A stretch of 64,000 nucleotides of DNA from Bacillus sp. T33-2 (GCF_002860205.1 NZ_PGVB01000010.1:485934-549933); one strand, 5' to 3'; counted from the stretch's first letter, positions 25,796 to 35,458 are shown. Numbers and translations are program-made. Notes: generated from the sequence alone by a model not told the origin.

Positions 25796-26794
25796 TTATA
25801 TTATTCCAAATTCTTTTGCCAGAAGCTCGTACGAACGAACTCTTGCAGCCATATCAAAAACATTTGTAACGATGATGAATTCATCCGTTTTGTAGTCTTC
25901 ATTCAGTTGAAGAAGCCCCCGTTTTACTTTTTGGGGAGTTCCTATTATCATGCGCTTGCGGTTTTGTCCGATTTTTTCCTGGTCCTCTGCTGACAAAAAA
26001 GCGGATCGGGCCTCCGATAATGAAGGGATGCGGGTATCCAGGCCTTTTTCAACGTTCAAAAGCCAAATATCCTGGCTCAATGCAAGACTCTCTGCTTCTG
26101 CTTCAGTATCCGCACATACCACAAAGATACAGACATTCCATATTGGCTTTTCGAGTGAGGGTGACGGCTGGAAACCATTTTTGTACTCCTCAATGGCTCT
26201 TTTCCCATTTACAGGATTAATGAAGTGTCCATATGTAAATCCCACCCCGTGTTCACCTGCAACCCGGGCTCCGCGATGGGAAATGCCTAAATTCCACAAT
26301 TGTGGTACAGTTTCTGTCAGCGGGGTAGCTTTTACCGATTCAAATGGATGGCCATTGGGCAGGCTGTCGTGAAGGAACCCTTGTAAATTACTTAGCTGGC
26401 GTGGAAATTCATTTAAGCTTTTCCTTATCCCATCAGTAAGGGCCAGCCTCGTTTCCGGGGAACCGCCTGGAGACCGGCCAATCCCCAAATCAACCCTGCC
26501 GGGAAATAAGGCCTCAAGCGTCTTAAAATTTTCTGCAACCTTGTACGGGCTGTATTGGGGCAGCAATACTCCCCCCGATCCCACTCTGATTCTGGAAGTG
26601 TTTGACGCAATATGGGCAATTATCACTTCCGGCGAGGAGCTTGCAAGCCCATTCGTATTATGATGCTCGGCAAGCCAAAAACGTGTATATCCCAATTTTT
26701 CTGCTGCCTTTGCCAAATTCAGGCTATTGTGTAAAGCGATACTGGCGTTAGAGCCTTTCGGTATCGGTGACTGGTCAAGAACACTTAGCTGCAA
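25796..26794 (-). CDS. luciferase-like flavin-dependent monooxygenase
   Basis: About 332 residues of the LLM class (YwcH/YddN-like group). The N-terminus L-S-V-L-D-Q-S-P-I-P, followed by RFWLAEHHN, VGSGGVLLPQYSPYKVAE and LGIGRSPGG, is typical; it would use reduced FMN and oxygen. Start: TTG 26794 is 9 bases from AAAGGAG and gives the usual N-terminus; TTG 26800 is only 3 bases away. It lies between the island's enzymes and the BTAD activator, with a terminator on each side, so membership of the pathway is uncertain. Confidence 0.87.
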   Translation of the reverse strand: MQLSVLDQSPIPKGSNASIALHNSLNLAKAAEKLGYTRFWLAEHHNTNGLASSSPEVIIAHIASNTSRIRVGSGGVLLPQYSPYKVAENFKTLEALFPGRVDLGIGRSPGGSPETRLALTDGIRKSLNEFPRQLSNLQGFLHDSLPNGHPFESVKATPLTETVPQLWNLGISHRGARVAGEHGVGFTYGHFINPVNGKRAIEEYKNGFQPSPSLEKPIWNVCIFVVCADTEAEAESLALSQDIWLLNVEKGLDTRIPSLSEARSAFLSAEDQEKIGQNRKRMIIGTPQKVKRGLLQLNEDYKTDEFIIVTNVFDMAARVRSYELLAKEFGII

Positions 26795-26896
26795 AATCAA
26801 TGACTCCTTTCAGATGATACCTGCACCTTTATAGTATGTCATTTCAGGAAAGATATCGAACCGGCTGCTTAAAAGGTCATAAATTCCGCTTCAAGT

Positions 26897-26932
26897 AAAA
26901 AATCCAGCAGATTTTCAAAGCTGCTGGATTTT
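26897..26932 (-). terminator. terminator of the BTAD activator gene
   Basis: AAAATCCAGCAG ... CTGCTGGATTTTTT on the minus strand; the 5' arm overlaps the last codons and stop (26915). Confidence 0.85.
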
Positions 26933-29900
26933 CTCTGAAACCAGGCTTGATTCGATAACCATTCGATACATATGCCGTGTTTGTTCCAGCGGGGAAACGC
27001 CCAGTTCATCCTCCAGGGTTTTACAGCATTTTTTGTACCACTTAATCGCCTGGGGCCTGTTATTCTTCCGGTAATAGCAAAAAATGAGCAGCCTGTACGC
27101 TTCTTCCCATGTCCGGTCTTTCTGGAGGATTTGCAGGCACCAGTGGATGGCGGAGTCATAGTTTTCAGTTCTGACATTTAATTGGGCCAATTTTTCCGCG
27201 CTTCTCAAAAAACAGACGAGCAGCCTCTCCCGTTCATTAATGCACCAGTCTTCATATTTCCTGTCCGGCAAATAATCGCCTTTGTAAAGGTGAAGGCTTT
27301 TTCCAAGAAGACGGGCTGCTTGTTCCCTTTGATTTTCTTCAAGTCCGGAAACGGCCCACTCTTCAAACCAGCTGGCATCAATTTCTATCGCCGCGTTTGG
27401 GTTCAAGCCATAAGCGGGCCCGTCCCGAATGATAAAAAACGAGTTGGCCCTTGCTTTTCTGTTTGGCTCAAGGACATTATTCAGTGCATTAAGCGCCACT
27501 TTGAAGTCTCTGGCTGCATGGTTTTCATCATGTCCAGCCCAAAGCATTTCATATATATCTTCCTTTAATAGCATATTCCTCCGGTTGGTGACAAACAGCT
27601 GAAACAGCTCTTTCGCTTTTCCCCTTTGCCAGTCCCTGTCCTCCACCTCTTTATTTCCAATCCAGACCCGAAACTGGCCGAGCGTCTGGATCTTGAGGGT
27701 ATATCCCGGGTGCGAACTGAGCCTGGACAGCTTAAGATCCTGTAAAAGCTTTGCAACGCAGGCTGGAGAAACTGACAGCTTTTGAGCCTTTATTAACAGA
27801 GGTGCGAATACTTGCAAATCACTTGGGCCAAATGTAGTCCTTTTTTTGAGAAAGAATTCATACCTCCCGGATTCCATCCGTTCCAGAAAAGATCCAAAAC
27901 GAAGTTTGAACTCCCCCTCATTATCGGCCAGGTAATTAAAGTACGAAAGCCAAAAGGCAGAAAGCATCCTCCCGAACTCATCACCGCATTGTGCAAATAG
28001 GTCCTCTGCGCGGAGGAAATGGTTTTCGGCCTCAGCCAGGCGGCCATTGTAAAGCGACGCAATACCAACACAAAGGGTGATCAATGAAGAAAGCCAGGTG
28101 TCCTTCACTCGTTCTGTCTCTTTTAAGCCCAGTTCGCCTGCTTCAATTGCCCTTTCATAATCACCCCTGACTGCGTAAAGTAAACACAGCCCCATCAAGG
28201 GTTCAGCCTTGCCGCGTTCCACCCTGATCCGCTCCATTATTTCAAGAGCCGTTTCATAACACTGTTCTGCCAGGCCCGCGTCATATTCGTCATTTAACAG
28301 CACCGCGTGACCCATCCGGATCCAGCCGCATGCTTCCACGAATGGTGCCTGGACTCTAATTCCGTACTGGATCGCGTCCTGGGCAAGGATTTTTGACTGT
28401 AATCCATTACCCGTGAATGCTTCAATCAAAGCGAGAAGCAGGTCTGTCTCCCGATGTGATTGGGGCAGGGTATGTTTTCTCATATCAGCCAGCTCATCAT
28501 CTTTTGCCTTTAAGAATCTTCTTGCCTGATCGAATCTCCCTGTACGTAAATACAATCTGGCCTCCAGATTTCCATCCTGGATTGGAACCTGCATCGCTCT
28601 TGCCCTGGATATCCATTTTTCGGCCTTGAGCGCCTGCCCCGAATTAATCAGGTTTTCTGCGAGCAGCCTGTACAGCTCCCCGGTTTGTCCGCCCATCTGG
28701 CCCGGCATCCGTTTTTCCCGGAGTTCAATGGCCTTGGATAAGAATCTTTCAGCCTTCAGCGGCTGGATTGTATCGAGATAAATGCGTGCTTTTCCTTCAA
28801 GCGCCCGGCTTTTCCATTCCATGTCATCCTTGGCCCCAGCTGCGGACAGAGCCCTGTCATAGCAAGCTTCTGCTTCTTTATATAAGGAACGGTATCTGAG
28901 CACCTCTCCTTCGAGGAACCAAAGGGTGTAAAATGCGTTTTTCTCTCCCACCGGGATTTTGGAAAGCCTGTCATAAAGGCTTTCAAGCTTTCCATTTTCC
29001 AATAGCGTTGCACCCTGGTCATGCATGATGGATGCAACGGCATCAAACCGGTTTATTTTTTCATAACAGGCAAGCGCCTCATCCCATCTTTCCGTTGATT
29101 CATAGTAACGGGCACTCCTTTCCCTCAACAACCGGTAGTTTTCTGGCTGCCCTGCCTTCATTCTGTTTTCCAACAGTTCCTTGAACAAAGCATGGTAACG
29201 ATATTGGTTGCCGCCAACCTGGTGGATAAATAAGTTTTTGTCAGTCAGATGCTTAAGCATGGTGCCCGAACCGCTGATTCCGAGGATCTTGTCGCAGGCC
29301 TCGTCATTTATTTCCTCAAGAATGCAGGTCTGTTCGAGGAACTGCTGAATCATTGGCGGCTGTTTTGAAAATACCTCCAAGACGAGGTATTGGAACAGAT
29401 CCTCCAGCGATCCGGAAGGCTGTTGAAACAAATCCATCAAACCAGCCTTGTGGGGCAGCTGCTGGGCTATCATCCCGATTGCAATCACCCACCCTTCAGT
29501 GATGCCCAAAAGGATGTTAAGTTCCTCCTCAGTTATTTCTGCATCATAGTTATCTGAAATAAGCAGCTCGATTTCTTCCTTGTTGAATACTAAATCTTCT
29601 TTTGTCAGTTCATTAAGGAGACCGGATACTTTCATTTTCGTCAGTATTTTCCAGCCCGGCCGGCTTCTGGTCGAGATGACAAGATGGAGGTTTTCCGGGA
29701 TATGTTCAAGCAATTTTTCCATCCATATATTTATGTTATATGAATGTTCGACTGCATGAAAATCATCGAGAACGACCGTGACAGGTTCCCCTATTTCCAT
29801 GATCTCATTGATAAACAGGGAACGCAGGTTTTCAAGTTCCTCTTCCCTGATATATCTGTCCATTCCCGTCATGAACCGGCTTACATCTTTTCCAAAACCG

Positions 29901-30181
29901 GAATGAATCTGTTTGATGGCAGCTGTCAAGTGCGCCAGAAAAGGGAGAATATCATCATCAGATGCAGAAATTGTATACCAGCAGCACGGACACTGCTCAT
30001 CTTTCACAAACAGCGCTAAAGCCGTACTTTTGCCGTAACCTGCACCTGCCTGAACCAACGTTAACGGATGCCAGGCAATGTTCTTCATTTTCCTGGAAAG
30101 CTTCGCGCGGCGAATCCATTGTTCTTTAACATTTGGCACGATCAATTTCGTTTTCATCAACGGAAGCGTACCATCCATCAT
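26915..30181 (-). CDS. STAND-ATPase/BTAD transcriptional activator (MalT/SARP-like)
   Basis: 1,088 residues. The N-terminal STAND NTPase has Walker A A-G-A-G-Y-G-K-S-T at 45-53 and Walker B V-V-L-D-D-F-H near 140, as in MalT. A long helical-repeat (TPR-like) region spans about 350-800. The C-terminus has an OmpR-type winged helix (L-G-Q-F-R-V-W-I ... W-Q-R-G-K-A-K-E-L, about 855-930) followed by a bacterial transcriptional activation domain (L-H-L-Y-K-G-D-Y-L-P, C-Y-Y-R-K-N-N-R, to 1080). So DNA binding sits at the C-terminus, opposite to Streptomyces SARPs. ATG 30181 or 30178, AGGTGG upstream. Likely senses a pathway ligand and activates the two TGTAACT-repeat promoters in this island (inference). 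Its own upstream region lacks such repeats. Confidence 0.9.
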   Translation of the reverse strand: MMDGTLPLMKTKLIVPNVKEQWIRRAKLSRKMKNIAWHPLTLVQAGAGYGKSTALALFVKDEQCPCCWYTISASDDDILPFLAHLTAAIKQIHSGFGKDVSRFMTGMDRYIREEELENLRSLFINEIMEIGEPVTVVLDDFHAVEHSYNINIWMEKLLEHIPENLHLVISTRSRPGWKILTKMKVSGLLNELTKEDLVFNKEEIELLISDNYDAEITEEELNILLGITEGWVIAIGMIAQQLPHKAGLMDLFQQPSGSLEDLFQYLVLEVFSKQPPMIQQFLEQTCILEEINDEACDKILGISGSGTMLKHLTDKNLFIHQVGGNQYRYHALFKELLENRMKAGQPENYRLLRERSARYYESTERWDEALACYEKINRFDAVASIMHDQGATLLENGKLESLYDRLSKIPVGEKNAFYTLWFLEGEVLRYRSLYKEAEACYDRALSAAGAKDDMEWKSRALEGKARIYLDTIQPLKAERFLSKAIELREKRMPGQMGGQTGELYRLLAENLINSGQALKAEKWISRARAMQVPIQDGNLEARLYLRTGRFDQARRFLKAKDDELADMRKHTLPQSHRETDLLLALIEAFTGNGLQSKILAQDAIQYGIRVQAPFVEACGWIRMGHAVLLNDEYDAGLAEQCYETALEIMERIRVERGKAEPLMGLCLLYAVRGDYERAIEAGELGLKETERVKDTWLSSLITLCVGIASLYNGRLAEAENHFLRAEDLFAQCGDEFGRMLSAFWLSYFNYLADNEGEFKLRFGSFLERMESGRYEFFLKKRTTFGPSDLQVFAPLLIKAQKLSVSPACVAKLLQDLKLSRLSSHPGYTLKIQTLGQFRVWIGNKEVEDRDWQRGKAKELFQLFVTNRRNMLLKEDIYEMLWAGHDENHAARDFKVALNALNNVLEPNRKARANSFFIIRDGPAYGLNPNAAIEIDASWFEEWAVSGLEENQREQAARLLGKSLHLYKGDYLPDRKYEDWCINERERLLVCFLRSAEKLAQLNVRTENYDSAIHWCLQILQKDRTWEEAYRLLIFCYYRKNNRPQAIKWYKKCCKTLEDELGVSPLEQTRHMYRMVIESSLVSEKIQQL

Positions 30182-30230
30182 TCTCCCACCTAATTTTCTT
30201 AATATTTATAATATTTTACCATAATTTCAT

Positions 30231-30262
30231 AAAAAAAGGGCTCGAATGATTCGAGCCCTTTA
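30231..30262 (-). terminator. terminator of the signal peptidase gene
   Basis: AAAGGGCTCGAA, 3-base loop, TTCGAGCCCTTTTTTT on the minus strand: perfect 12-bp stem with long T-tract. Confidence 0.92.
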
Positions 30263-30272
30263 ATACCTATTT

Positions 30273-30830
30273 TTAAAATGAAATATCCATTTCTTCCAGC
30301 GGCCAATAGCGCAAATTGACTTTACCAACTACATCGTCAATGGAAATACAGCCGAATTGCCTGCTGTCCCAGCTGCGGGCCCGGTTGTCCCCCATGACAA
30401 ACAGCATTCCTTCAGGAACGGTTTTTGAGCCGGTGATTTCTTCTAAAGTGAAGTTTCCTGTCAACGCTCCCCCCAGGGCTTGTTTTCTGTACTTGGCCAG
30501 AAATGGTTCGTCTACTTTTTTATCATTGATGTAGAGATGGTCATCGCGGTATTCGACTTTGTCTCCAGGCAGGCCAATCACTCTTTTTACAAAGTCCTCT
30601 TTTCGGCTCGCATGGAAGACAATGACGTCGAATCTTTGCAGATCACCGGCCTCATAGCCCAGTTTATTGACGACGAGCTTATTCCCTTCTTCAAGTGTCG
30701 GCAGCATTGACTCCCCTTCAACAACATAGTTCGAAAAGAAAAAGATCCTGATAAACGCGAAAATGATAAGTCCCAGTGCAAAGGCTTTAAACCACTCTGT
30801 CCCTTCTTTTTTCAGCCCTTCTTTCATCAT
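30273..30830 (-). CDS. sipV: type I signal peptidase
   Basis: 185 residues with one N-terminal membrane anchor (about 14-33). It cleaves signal peptides of exported preproteins on the outer face of the membrane. The catalytic Ser41 is in G-E-S-M-L-P and the Lys82 general base in D-F-V-K-R-V-I-G-L-P-G-D; the G-D-N-R-A-R-S-W-D-S-R box is complete. It is one of the short Bacillus-type enzymes. Two ATGs (30830, 30827) follow GGGGTGA. The symbol is taken from the conserved pairing with yhjE seen in B. subtilis; other Sip paralogues are possible. Confidence 0.93.
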   Translation of the reverse strand: MMKEGLKKEGTEWFKAFALGLIIFAFIRIFFFSNYVVEGESMLPTLEEGNKLVVNKLGYEAGDLQRFDVIVFHASRKEDFVKRVIGLPGDKVEYRDDHLYINDKKVDEPFLAKYRKQALGGALTGNFTLEEITGSKTVPEGMLFVMGDNRARSWDSRQFGCISIDDVVGKVNLRYWPLEEMDISF

Positions 30831-30860
30831 CGCTCACCCCATTTTGTTATCCATCTGCCA

Positions 30861-31475
30861 TCAACCATTATGTTCGTTTTCTGCACTCATATTCATTCTT
30901 TGTTCAATTCTTTTGCCGGCGTACCAAAGAATGAAAATCACCACTATCACAATTGCCGTCCTCGCCGGCTGTGTCAACAAGGAGCGGATATCATAGCCAA
31001 CAAAGCTGATCGTGAAAATCATCACCAATTTGCCAGCCAGTACGGCCAGCATATATTGCTGAATGCTGATTTTTGACAGTCCGGCAACCATATTGACAAG
31101 GGCGGACGGGGTGAAAGGGAAACACATGAGTAGGAACAACGGTCCAAAGCCGTGCCGTTCCACCCAGTTCATCCCGCTCCGTACTTTAGAATGCTTTTGC
31201 AGGAACCGTAAAATCCTCCTTTGGCCATATTTCCTGAACAGCAAAAAGACCAATAAGGCCCCCGTGCAGGCACCGATCCACGAAAATAAAAAGCCCAGCC
31301 ACAAGCCAAAGGCACTTGCGTTTGCCATGACAAACAGAAACAGCGGCAAAAACGGCATGAACGCTTCAAGCATGGGTAGCAGGATGCCAGGCAGAGGGCC
31401 GAATGAACGGTATTCGTTGATTAAATCCATAATATTTTCGAGTGTAAACCACTCTTTAATAAATTCTAGGTCCAT
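30861..31475 (-). CDS. yhjE: YhjE, VTT-domain (TVP38/DedA-like) membrane protein
   Basis: 204 residues, about five to six hydrophobic segments, with the VTT-domain core FSWIGACTGALLVFLLFRKYG and FPFTPSALVNMVAGLS. Proteins of this superfamily act in lipid transport/scrambling or membrane homeostasis. It is followed 30 bases later by the signal peptidase gene, the same order as in B. subtilis. Confidence 0.87.
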   Translation of the reverse strand: MDLEFIKEWFTLENIMDLINEYRSFGPLPGILLPMLEAFMPFLPLFLFVMANASAFGLWLGFLFSWIGACTGALLVFLLFRKYGQRRILRFLQKHSKVRSGMNWVERHGFGPLFLLMCFPFTPSALVNMVAGLSKISIQQYMLAVLAGKLVMIFTISFVGYDIRSLLTQPARTAIVIVVIFILWYAGKRIEQRMNMSAENEHNG

Positions 31476-31516
31476 TAAGAATCTCCTTTAACAAAAAGCG
31501 GTCGACTACAAACGCG

Positions 31517-31645
31517 CACGTCCTGTGGCAACGTCGACACTAGGCCATCCTGGCCGTCGGCCGAGTAAAACGCCACGTCCTGTGGCAACGTCGGCACTAG
31601 GCCATCCTGGCCTTCGGAAGCGCCAGTTTTGCGTCTGGCGGAAAA
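31517..31645. repeat. dispersed intergenic repeat, two 44-bp units
   Basis: Two copies of a 44-bp unit begin at 31517 and 31574 (57-bp period). Each runs CACGTCCTGTGGCAACGTCG, then RCACTAGGCCATCCTGGCC, then KTCGG, with two differences between the copies. A CGCCAG...CTGGCG hairpin follows (31621-31642). Codes by chance for R-P-V-A-T-S-A-L-G-H-P-G-like peptides, which I recall as spurious proteins in many Bacillus genomes. GC-rich compared with the surrounding intergenic DNA. Confidence 0.75.
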
Positions 31646-31706
31646 GCATTAAGATAACATGCTTATTAATTGTTTACCTCATAACGTATATTGTACACAT
31701 GAATTT

Positions 31707-31740
31707 AAAAAAAGAGAATCCCGGCCAAAAATGCCGGAGC
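31707..31740 (-). terminator. probable terminator of the LCP gene
   Basis: CCGGC, 7-base loop, GCCGG, then ATTCTCTTTTTTT on the minus strand just behind the stop at 31744. Short stem. Confidence 0.5.
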
Positions 31741-31743
31741 GAT

Positions 31744-32679
31744 TTATTTTGCAATAAATTCATTTAACGCTGTCCTGTTCTGATCCAGGTCGATAGCCAG
31801 TACGTCACCGATACCGCGCACCCTCTGGTTGGCAAATGATCCGTCAACCGGGATCCTGATGGTGTCAAGCGCGCGGTTCTCCTCCGATAGGAAACCCCTG
31901 CCAATGAACAGCATATCTGTTTTATCCATGTTCGTGTTGATAAATGGAGAAACGACCCCAAGCAGCTTAGGGAGCTTTGGTATGGTCTGGATGCTGGCCA
32001 GCTGGTTGCCCACTTCCTTCATCACTTTTTGCTGCCTTTCAACCCGGCCAAAATCTCCAACCGCATCATGGCGAAAACGTACGTACGCAAGCAGATGGGT
32101 CCCGTCCAGTTTTTGAACACCTGGTTCAAGCGTTACGTCAATATACTCTGACATTCTTTTTTCAACATCGATTTCCACTCCCCCTGGAAGAGCGGCATCT
32201 ATCAGCCTCACAAATCCCTGGAAATCAACAATCGCGTAATATTGCAAATCTACATCAAAATTCTCTTTTATCGTCTGCCTTACCAATTCTGGCCCCCCGG
32301 AAAATGCTGTGTTTATTTTATTCTTCCCTTTGCCGGGAATGGTTACATACGAGTCCCTCATAATCGACGTCAGTTTATACGTGCCTTTGTCACGGTTATA
32401 ATGCGCAATCATGATTGTGTCGGCCCGGGAAGGTTCATCTCCCCTGGCGTCGCTGCCTAGTAAAAGTATATTGGTTGTCCCTGTGTCATCTTTTTTGCCG
32501 TTAAATTCGTATGTCTCTCTTTGGACACCTGAGTCTTTTATTGATTCTGCTTCACCAGCTTTAAACTGGAAATAGGAATGGACGCCAGCGCCTCCAACAA
32601 GAAGGAACAATATTAAAAAAATCCCTCTCCATCTTAGTTTCCTGCGTTTTTTCTTGTACTGCGCCCGTTCATGTCTCAT
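31744..32679 (-). CDS. LytR-CpsA-Psr (LCP) family protein
   Basis: About 311 residues. The short basic N-terminus and single membrane segment (about residues 17-38) are followed by the extracellular LCP domain: L-L-L-G-S-D-A-R-G-D-E, S-R-A-D-T-I-M, S-I-M-R-D-S-Y-V, K-I-N-T-A-F, and the YVRFRHDAVGDFGRVERQQ block with the Arg residues that bind the polyprenyl pyrophosphate. LCP enzymes attach teichoic acids or other glycopolymers to peptidoglycan. ATG 32679 is used because GGAAGGG lies at 8 bases; the frame extends to 32700. Confidence 0.92.
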   Translation of the reverse strand: MRHERAQYKKKRRKLRWRGIFLILFLLVGGAGVHSYFQFKAGEAESIKDSGVQRETYEFNGKKDDTGTTNILLLGSDARGDEPSRADTIMIAHYNRDKGTYKLTSIMRDSYVTIPGKGKNKINTAFSGGPELVRQTIKENFDVDLQYYAIVDFQGFVRLIDAALPGGVEIDVEKRMSEYIDVTLEPGVQKLDGTHLLAYVRFRHDAVGDFGRVERQQKVMKEVGNQLASIQTIPKLPKLLGVVSPFINTNMDKTDMLFIGRGFLSEENRALDTIRIPVDGSFANQRVRGIGDVLAIDLDQNRTALNEFIAK

Positions 32680-32847
32680 ATAGAAAACCCTTCCATGCAT
32701 GTATTTTTGTTGTCATTAATATGACTGAGTTGGTGCCCGAAAAGTTTCTTGCTGCCTGTTGTGTTTATTTTCCTTTATTATAGGTACAGCTAAACTATTA
32801 TTATAAAAAAAACCGCAACTGATGGCCAGTTACGGTAAAAAGCTGTG

Positions 32848-34845
32848 TTATTTTAAATATTGGTCAAACCACCCAATGATGTAATTCAACCGCTCAATCC
32901 GGAGTCCAGGATTTCCACTCCTTGACAATTCGTGGTTGGCTTCAGGAAACCGGATGAATTTTGCCTGTTTATTTTGCCTTTTAAGGGCAATGAATAATTG
33001 TTCGGCCTGCTCAATCGGGCACCGGTAATCCTTTTCGCTGTGCAGGATCAAAAGCGGTGTGTTGATATTGCCTGCATAAGCGAGCGGCGAGTGCTTCCAA
33101 AGGGTTTCTACATCATTTAAATCACTTTTGATCTGCCACTCGGTAAAATAATACCCGATATCGCTGACCCCGTAGAAGCTGATCCAGTTCGAAATCGACC
33201 TTTGCGTGACAGCCGCTTTGAAGATATTTGTATGGCCGACAATCCAGTTGGTCATGAATCCCCCGTAGCTGCCCCCTGTGACACCAAGCCTGTCGTTATC
33301 AATAAAATCAAATGTCTTCACGGCATATTCGGTGGCGGCCATAATATCCTCATAATCACCGCCCCCGTAATCACCGCGCACGGCGTTAACGAACTCTTGC
33401 CCATAGCCGTGGCTCCCCCTCGGATTAATGTACAGAACCGCATAGCCATTTGCCGATAAAAGCTGGAACTCATGAAAATAAGTATTGGCATACATCATAT
33501 GGGGCCCTCCATGGATCTCCACGACGAGCGGATATTTCTTCCCTGTTTCAAAACCGGCTGGTTTCATGACCCAGCCGTGCAGTGGTGTGCCGTCCCTTCC
33601 TGCTAAACTGATGGCGTCCGGCTCCACCAGGGAAACCTGGCTCATAAATTCTTCATTTATACTTGTCAACTGCTCAAGACTGCCTGTCGTCACTTCAAGC
33701 AAGAACAATTCGCCAGGCATGGCCGGCCGGCTTACTGCCGCCACGATCCGTTGACTTTTCCCATCAAGGGCGAAACCGTACACATTTTGGCTATGTAATA
33801 GGGCTGGATATATCTCACCATTTACGTTTCCATAATAGATGACAGTATTGCCATTGTCAGTCGCTAGAAAATAAAAACTCTGTCTGTCTTCTCCCCATGC
33901 TATCCCGGGAATGGACGCCCCCTGGTGAAAGTCACCGACGGCCGCGTTTCCGACCATCACATCCAGATCCTCTGTAAGACAGGAAGTTTTCTTACATTCC
34001 AGGTCATGAATCCATACTTTTGAAAGAGTCGCATTCTCATATTCGCGTTCGTGTCCAATAAAACCTAGATATTTGCCGTCAGGCGAGAAAGCTGCATCCC
34101 CAAAATACCCGGTGCCACCCGTTACAGGGGAGATTTCTTTATTTTCAAAATCAATCAGTAAAACATCATTCTTGAAAGAGGAATCAACATTTTGCGACAG
34201 ATCTGCCGAGGCCGCGATCCACTTTCCATCTGGAGACCAGCTGTGCAATTCAAAATCTGCAGTGCCTGTTGTGAGCTGTTCAATTGACCCTGTCTCGATG
34301 TCAATGACAGCAATCTGCTTAAAGCTCCCATCCCAGAACCCTGAAGCGTCAGATTTATATTTCATTTTGACAACTTCAAGAGGCTTGAGTTTTTTTTGTT
34401 CCTTTTCTTCCATTTCGGTATCATGAATAGATTCGTGCGGTTTCAGATTGACTGAAAAAGCGATCCGCCTGCCGTCCGGCGACCAGGCCGGGCTGCTGGC
34501 CCCGTTCCTGCAAAAAGTGACCTGCCTGGCCTCTCCGCCTGAAGCGTTCAACAAATATATCTGGTTTTTTCCACTTCGGTTTGACAGAAAAGCAATCTTC
34601 GATCCATCAGGTGACCAGCGTGGGGAACTGTTGCGAAATTCACCAAAGGTCCATTGTACTGGGCCATTCTTCTTTTTAACATTTAGACAGTACAAATTGG
34701 ATGCATACTCGTGTTTTTCTTTGACAATTTCCGTCTGTACAAAAATACAGCTTGTACCATCTGGTGACAGCTGTGGATCAGTCACCGATTTCAGGCTGTA
34801 TAAATCTTCGGCTGACACATATCTTCTATTATCCAATATTCTCAT
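32848..34845 (-). CDS. S9 family prolyl-oligopeptidase-like peptidase
   Basis: 665 residues. The N-terminal half is a beta-propeller of WD40-like repeats (S-P-D-G recurs about every 45-55 residues). The C-terminal alpha/beta-hydrolase domain carries the catalytic Ser in T-G-G-S-Y-G-G-F, Asp in S-E-K-D-Y-R-C-P and His in E-A-N-H-E-L-S-R-S-G. This is the acylaminoacyl-peptidase/YuxL type, acting on short or blocked peptides in the cytosol. Single gene. Confidence 0.93.
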   Translation of the reverse strand: MRILDNRRYVSAEDLYSLKSVTDPQLSPDGTSCIFVQTEIVKEKHEYASNLYCLNVKKKNGPVQWTFGEFRNSSPRWSPDGSKIAFLSNRSGKNQIYLLNASGGEARQVTFCRNGASSPAWSPDGRRIAFSVNLKPHESIHDTEMEEKEQKKLKPLEVVKMKYKSDASGFWDGSFKQIAVIDIETGSIEQLTTGTADFELHSWSPDGKWIAASADLSQNVDSSFKNDVLLIDFENKEISPVTGGTGYFGDAAFSPDGKYLGFIGHEREYENATLSKVWIHDLECKKTSCLTEDLDVMVGNAAVGDFHQGASIPGIAWGEDRQSFYFLATDNGNTVIYYGNVNGEIYPALLHSQNVYGFALDGKSQRIVAAVSRPAMPGELFLLEVTTGSLEQLTSINEEFMSQVSLVEPDAISLAGRDGTPLHGWVMKPAGFETGKKYPLVVEIHGGPHMMYANTYFHEFQLLSANGYAVLYINPRGSHGYGQEFVNAVRGDYGGGDYEDIMAATEYAVKTFDFIDNDRLGVTGGSYGGFMTNWIVGHTNIFKAAVTQRSISNWISFYGVSDIGYYFTEWQIKSDLNDVETLWKHSPLAYAGNINTPLLILHSEKDYRCPIEQAEQLFIALKRQNKQAKFIRFPEANHELSRSGNPGLRIERLNYIIGWFDQYLK

Positions 34846-35065
34846 CCCTTACTTTTAGGCTTCATAATTATTTCGATAGCAGAAATAGTTTTCCTGCCTT
34901 GCCTGCAATAATTCAATATTAATTTTTATAGTAAAGGGAGAAGCTGTAACAAAAGGGCAGGGGCACGGTTCAGACATGGTGCAAATTTTTGTTGAAATTA
35001 TCCCTCTGTTTGAAGTATGATAATTACGAACAAATGTTCTTGAAATGATAAAGGGGCAAGGCGTT

Positions 35066-35458
35066 ATGACAAGGATTCCGGAAGAAGACCGCAATGTGAT
35101 GGAACAGGCAATCTATTTGCCGATGGTATTAACCGTATTGAACCGGGATATTACCGTAATTGAAAACAGTCCTTTTAAGCTGAGACAGCCGTATCTCAAT
35201 TTGATTGAAGAAACAATGAAAGTCATTCAAAAGGAGCTGGCGTCAGTGAAACGCTACATGAAGAAAAACCAGCTTGCTGTCAAGCAGCTCCAGAGAGATG
35301 AAGCTTTTACGATGTACCTTTTTTTGTACCACGGCTATGAAGAAAACCATAATTATTTTAACCCGCGCATACGCAATAAAGTACAGGAACTGCTCGAACA
35401 CTACCTCTATAAAAGGCATTCCGCCAAGGCCGGGGCACAAAAGCATGGTGCTTCGTAA
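35066..35458 (+). CDS. yhjD: YhjD-like protein
   Basis: About 130 residues beginning M-T-R-I-P-E-E-D, soluble, helical and basic, with LPMVLTVLNRDITVIENSPFKLRQPYLNL near the N-terminus (quoted in two parts: LPMVLTVLNRD and SPFKLRQPYLNL). This matches my memory of B. subtilis YhjD, whose function is unknown and whose gene lies in the same neighbourhood as yhjE. AAGGGG lies upstream of ATG 35066; the frame opens earlier at 35045. Confidence 0.7.
   Translation: MTRIPEEDRNVMEQAIYLPMVLTVLNRDITVIENSPFKLRQPYLNLIEETMKVIQKELASVKRYMKKNQLAVKQLQRDEAFTMYLFLYHGYEENHNYFNPRIRNKVQELLEHYLYKRHSAKAGAQKHGAS

Noticed and set aside
31525..31767. 80-codon plus-strand frame over the 44-bp repeats
   Set aside because: Entirely made from the dispersed repeat and running into the end of the LCP gene; no start signals.
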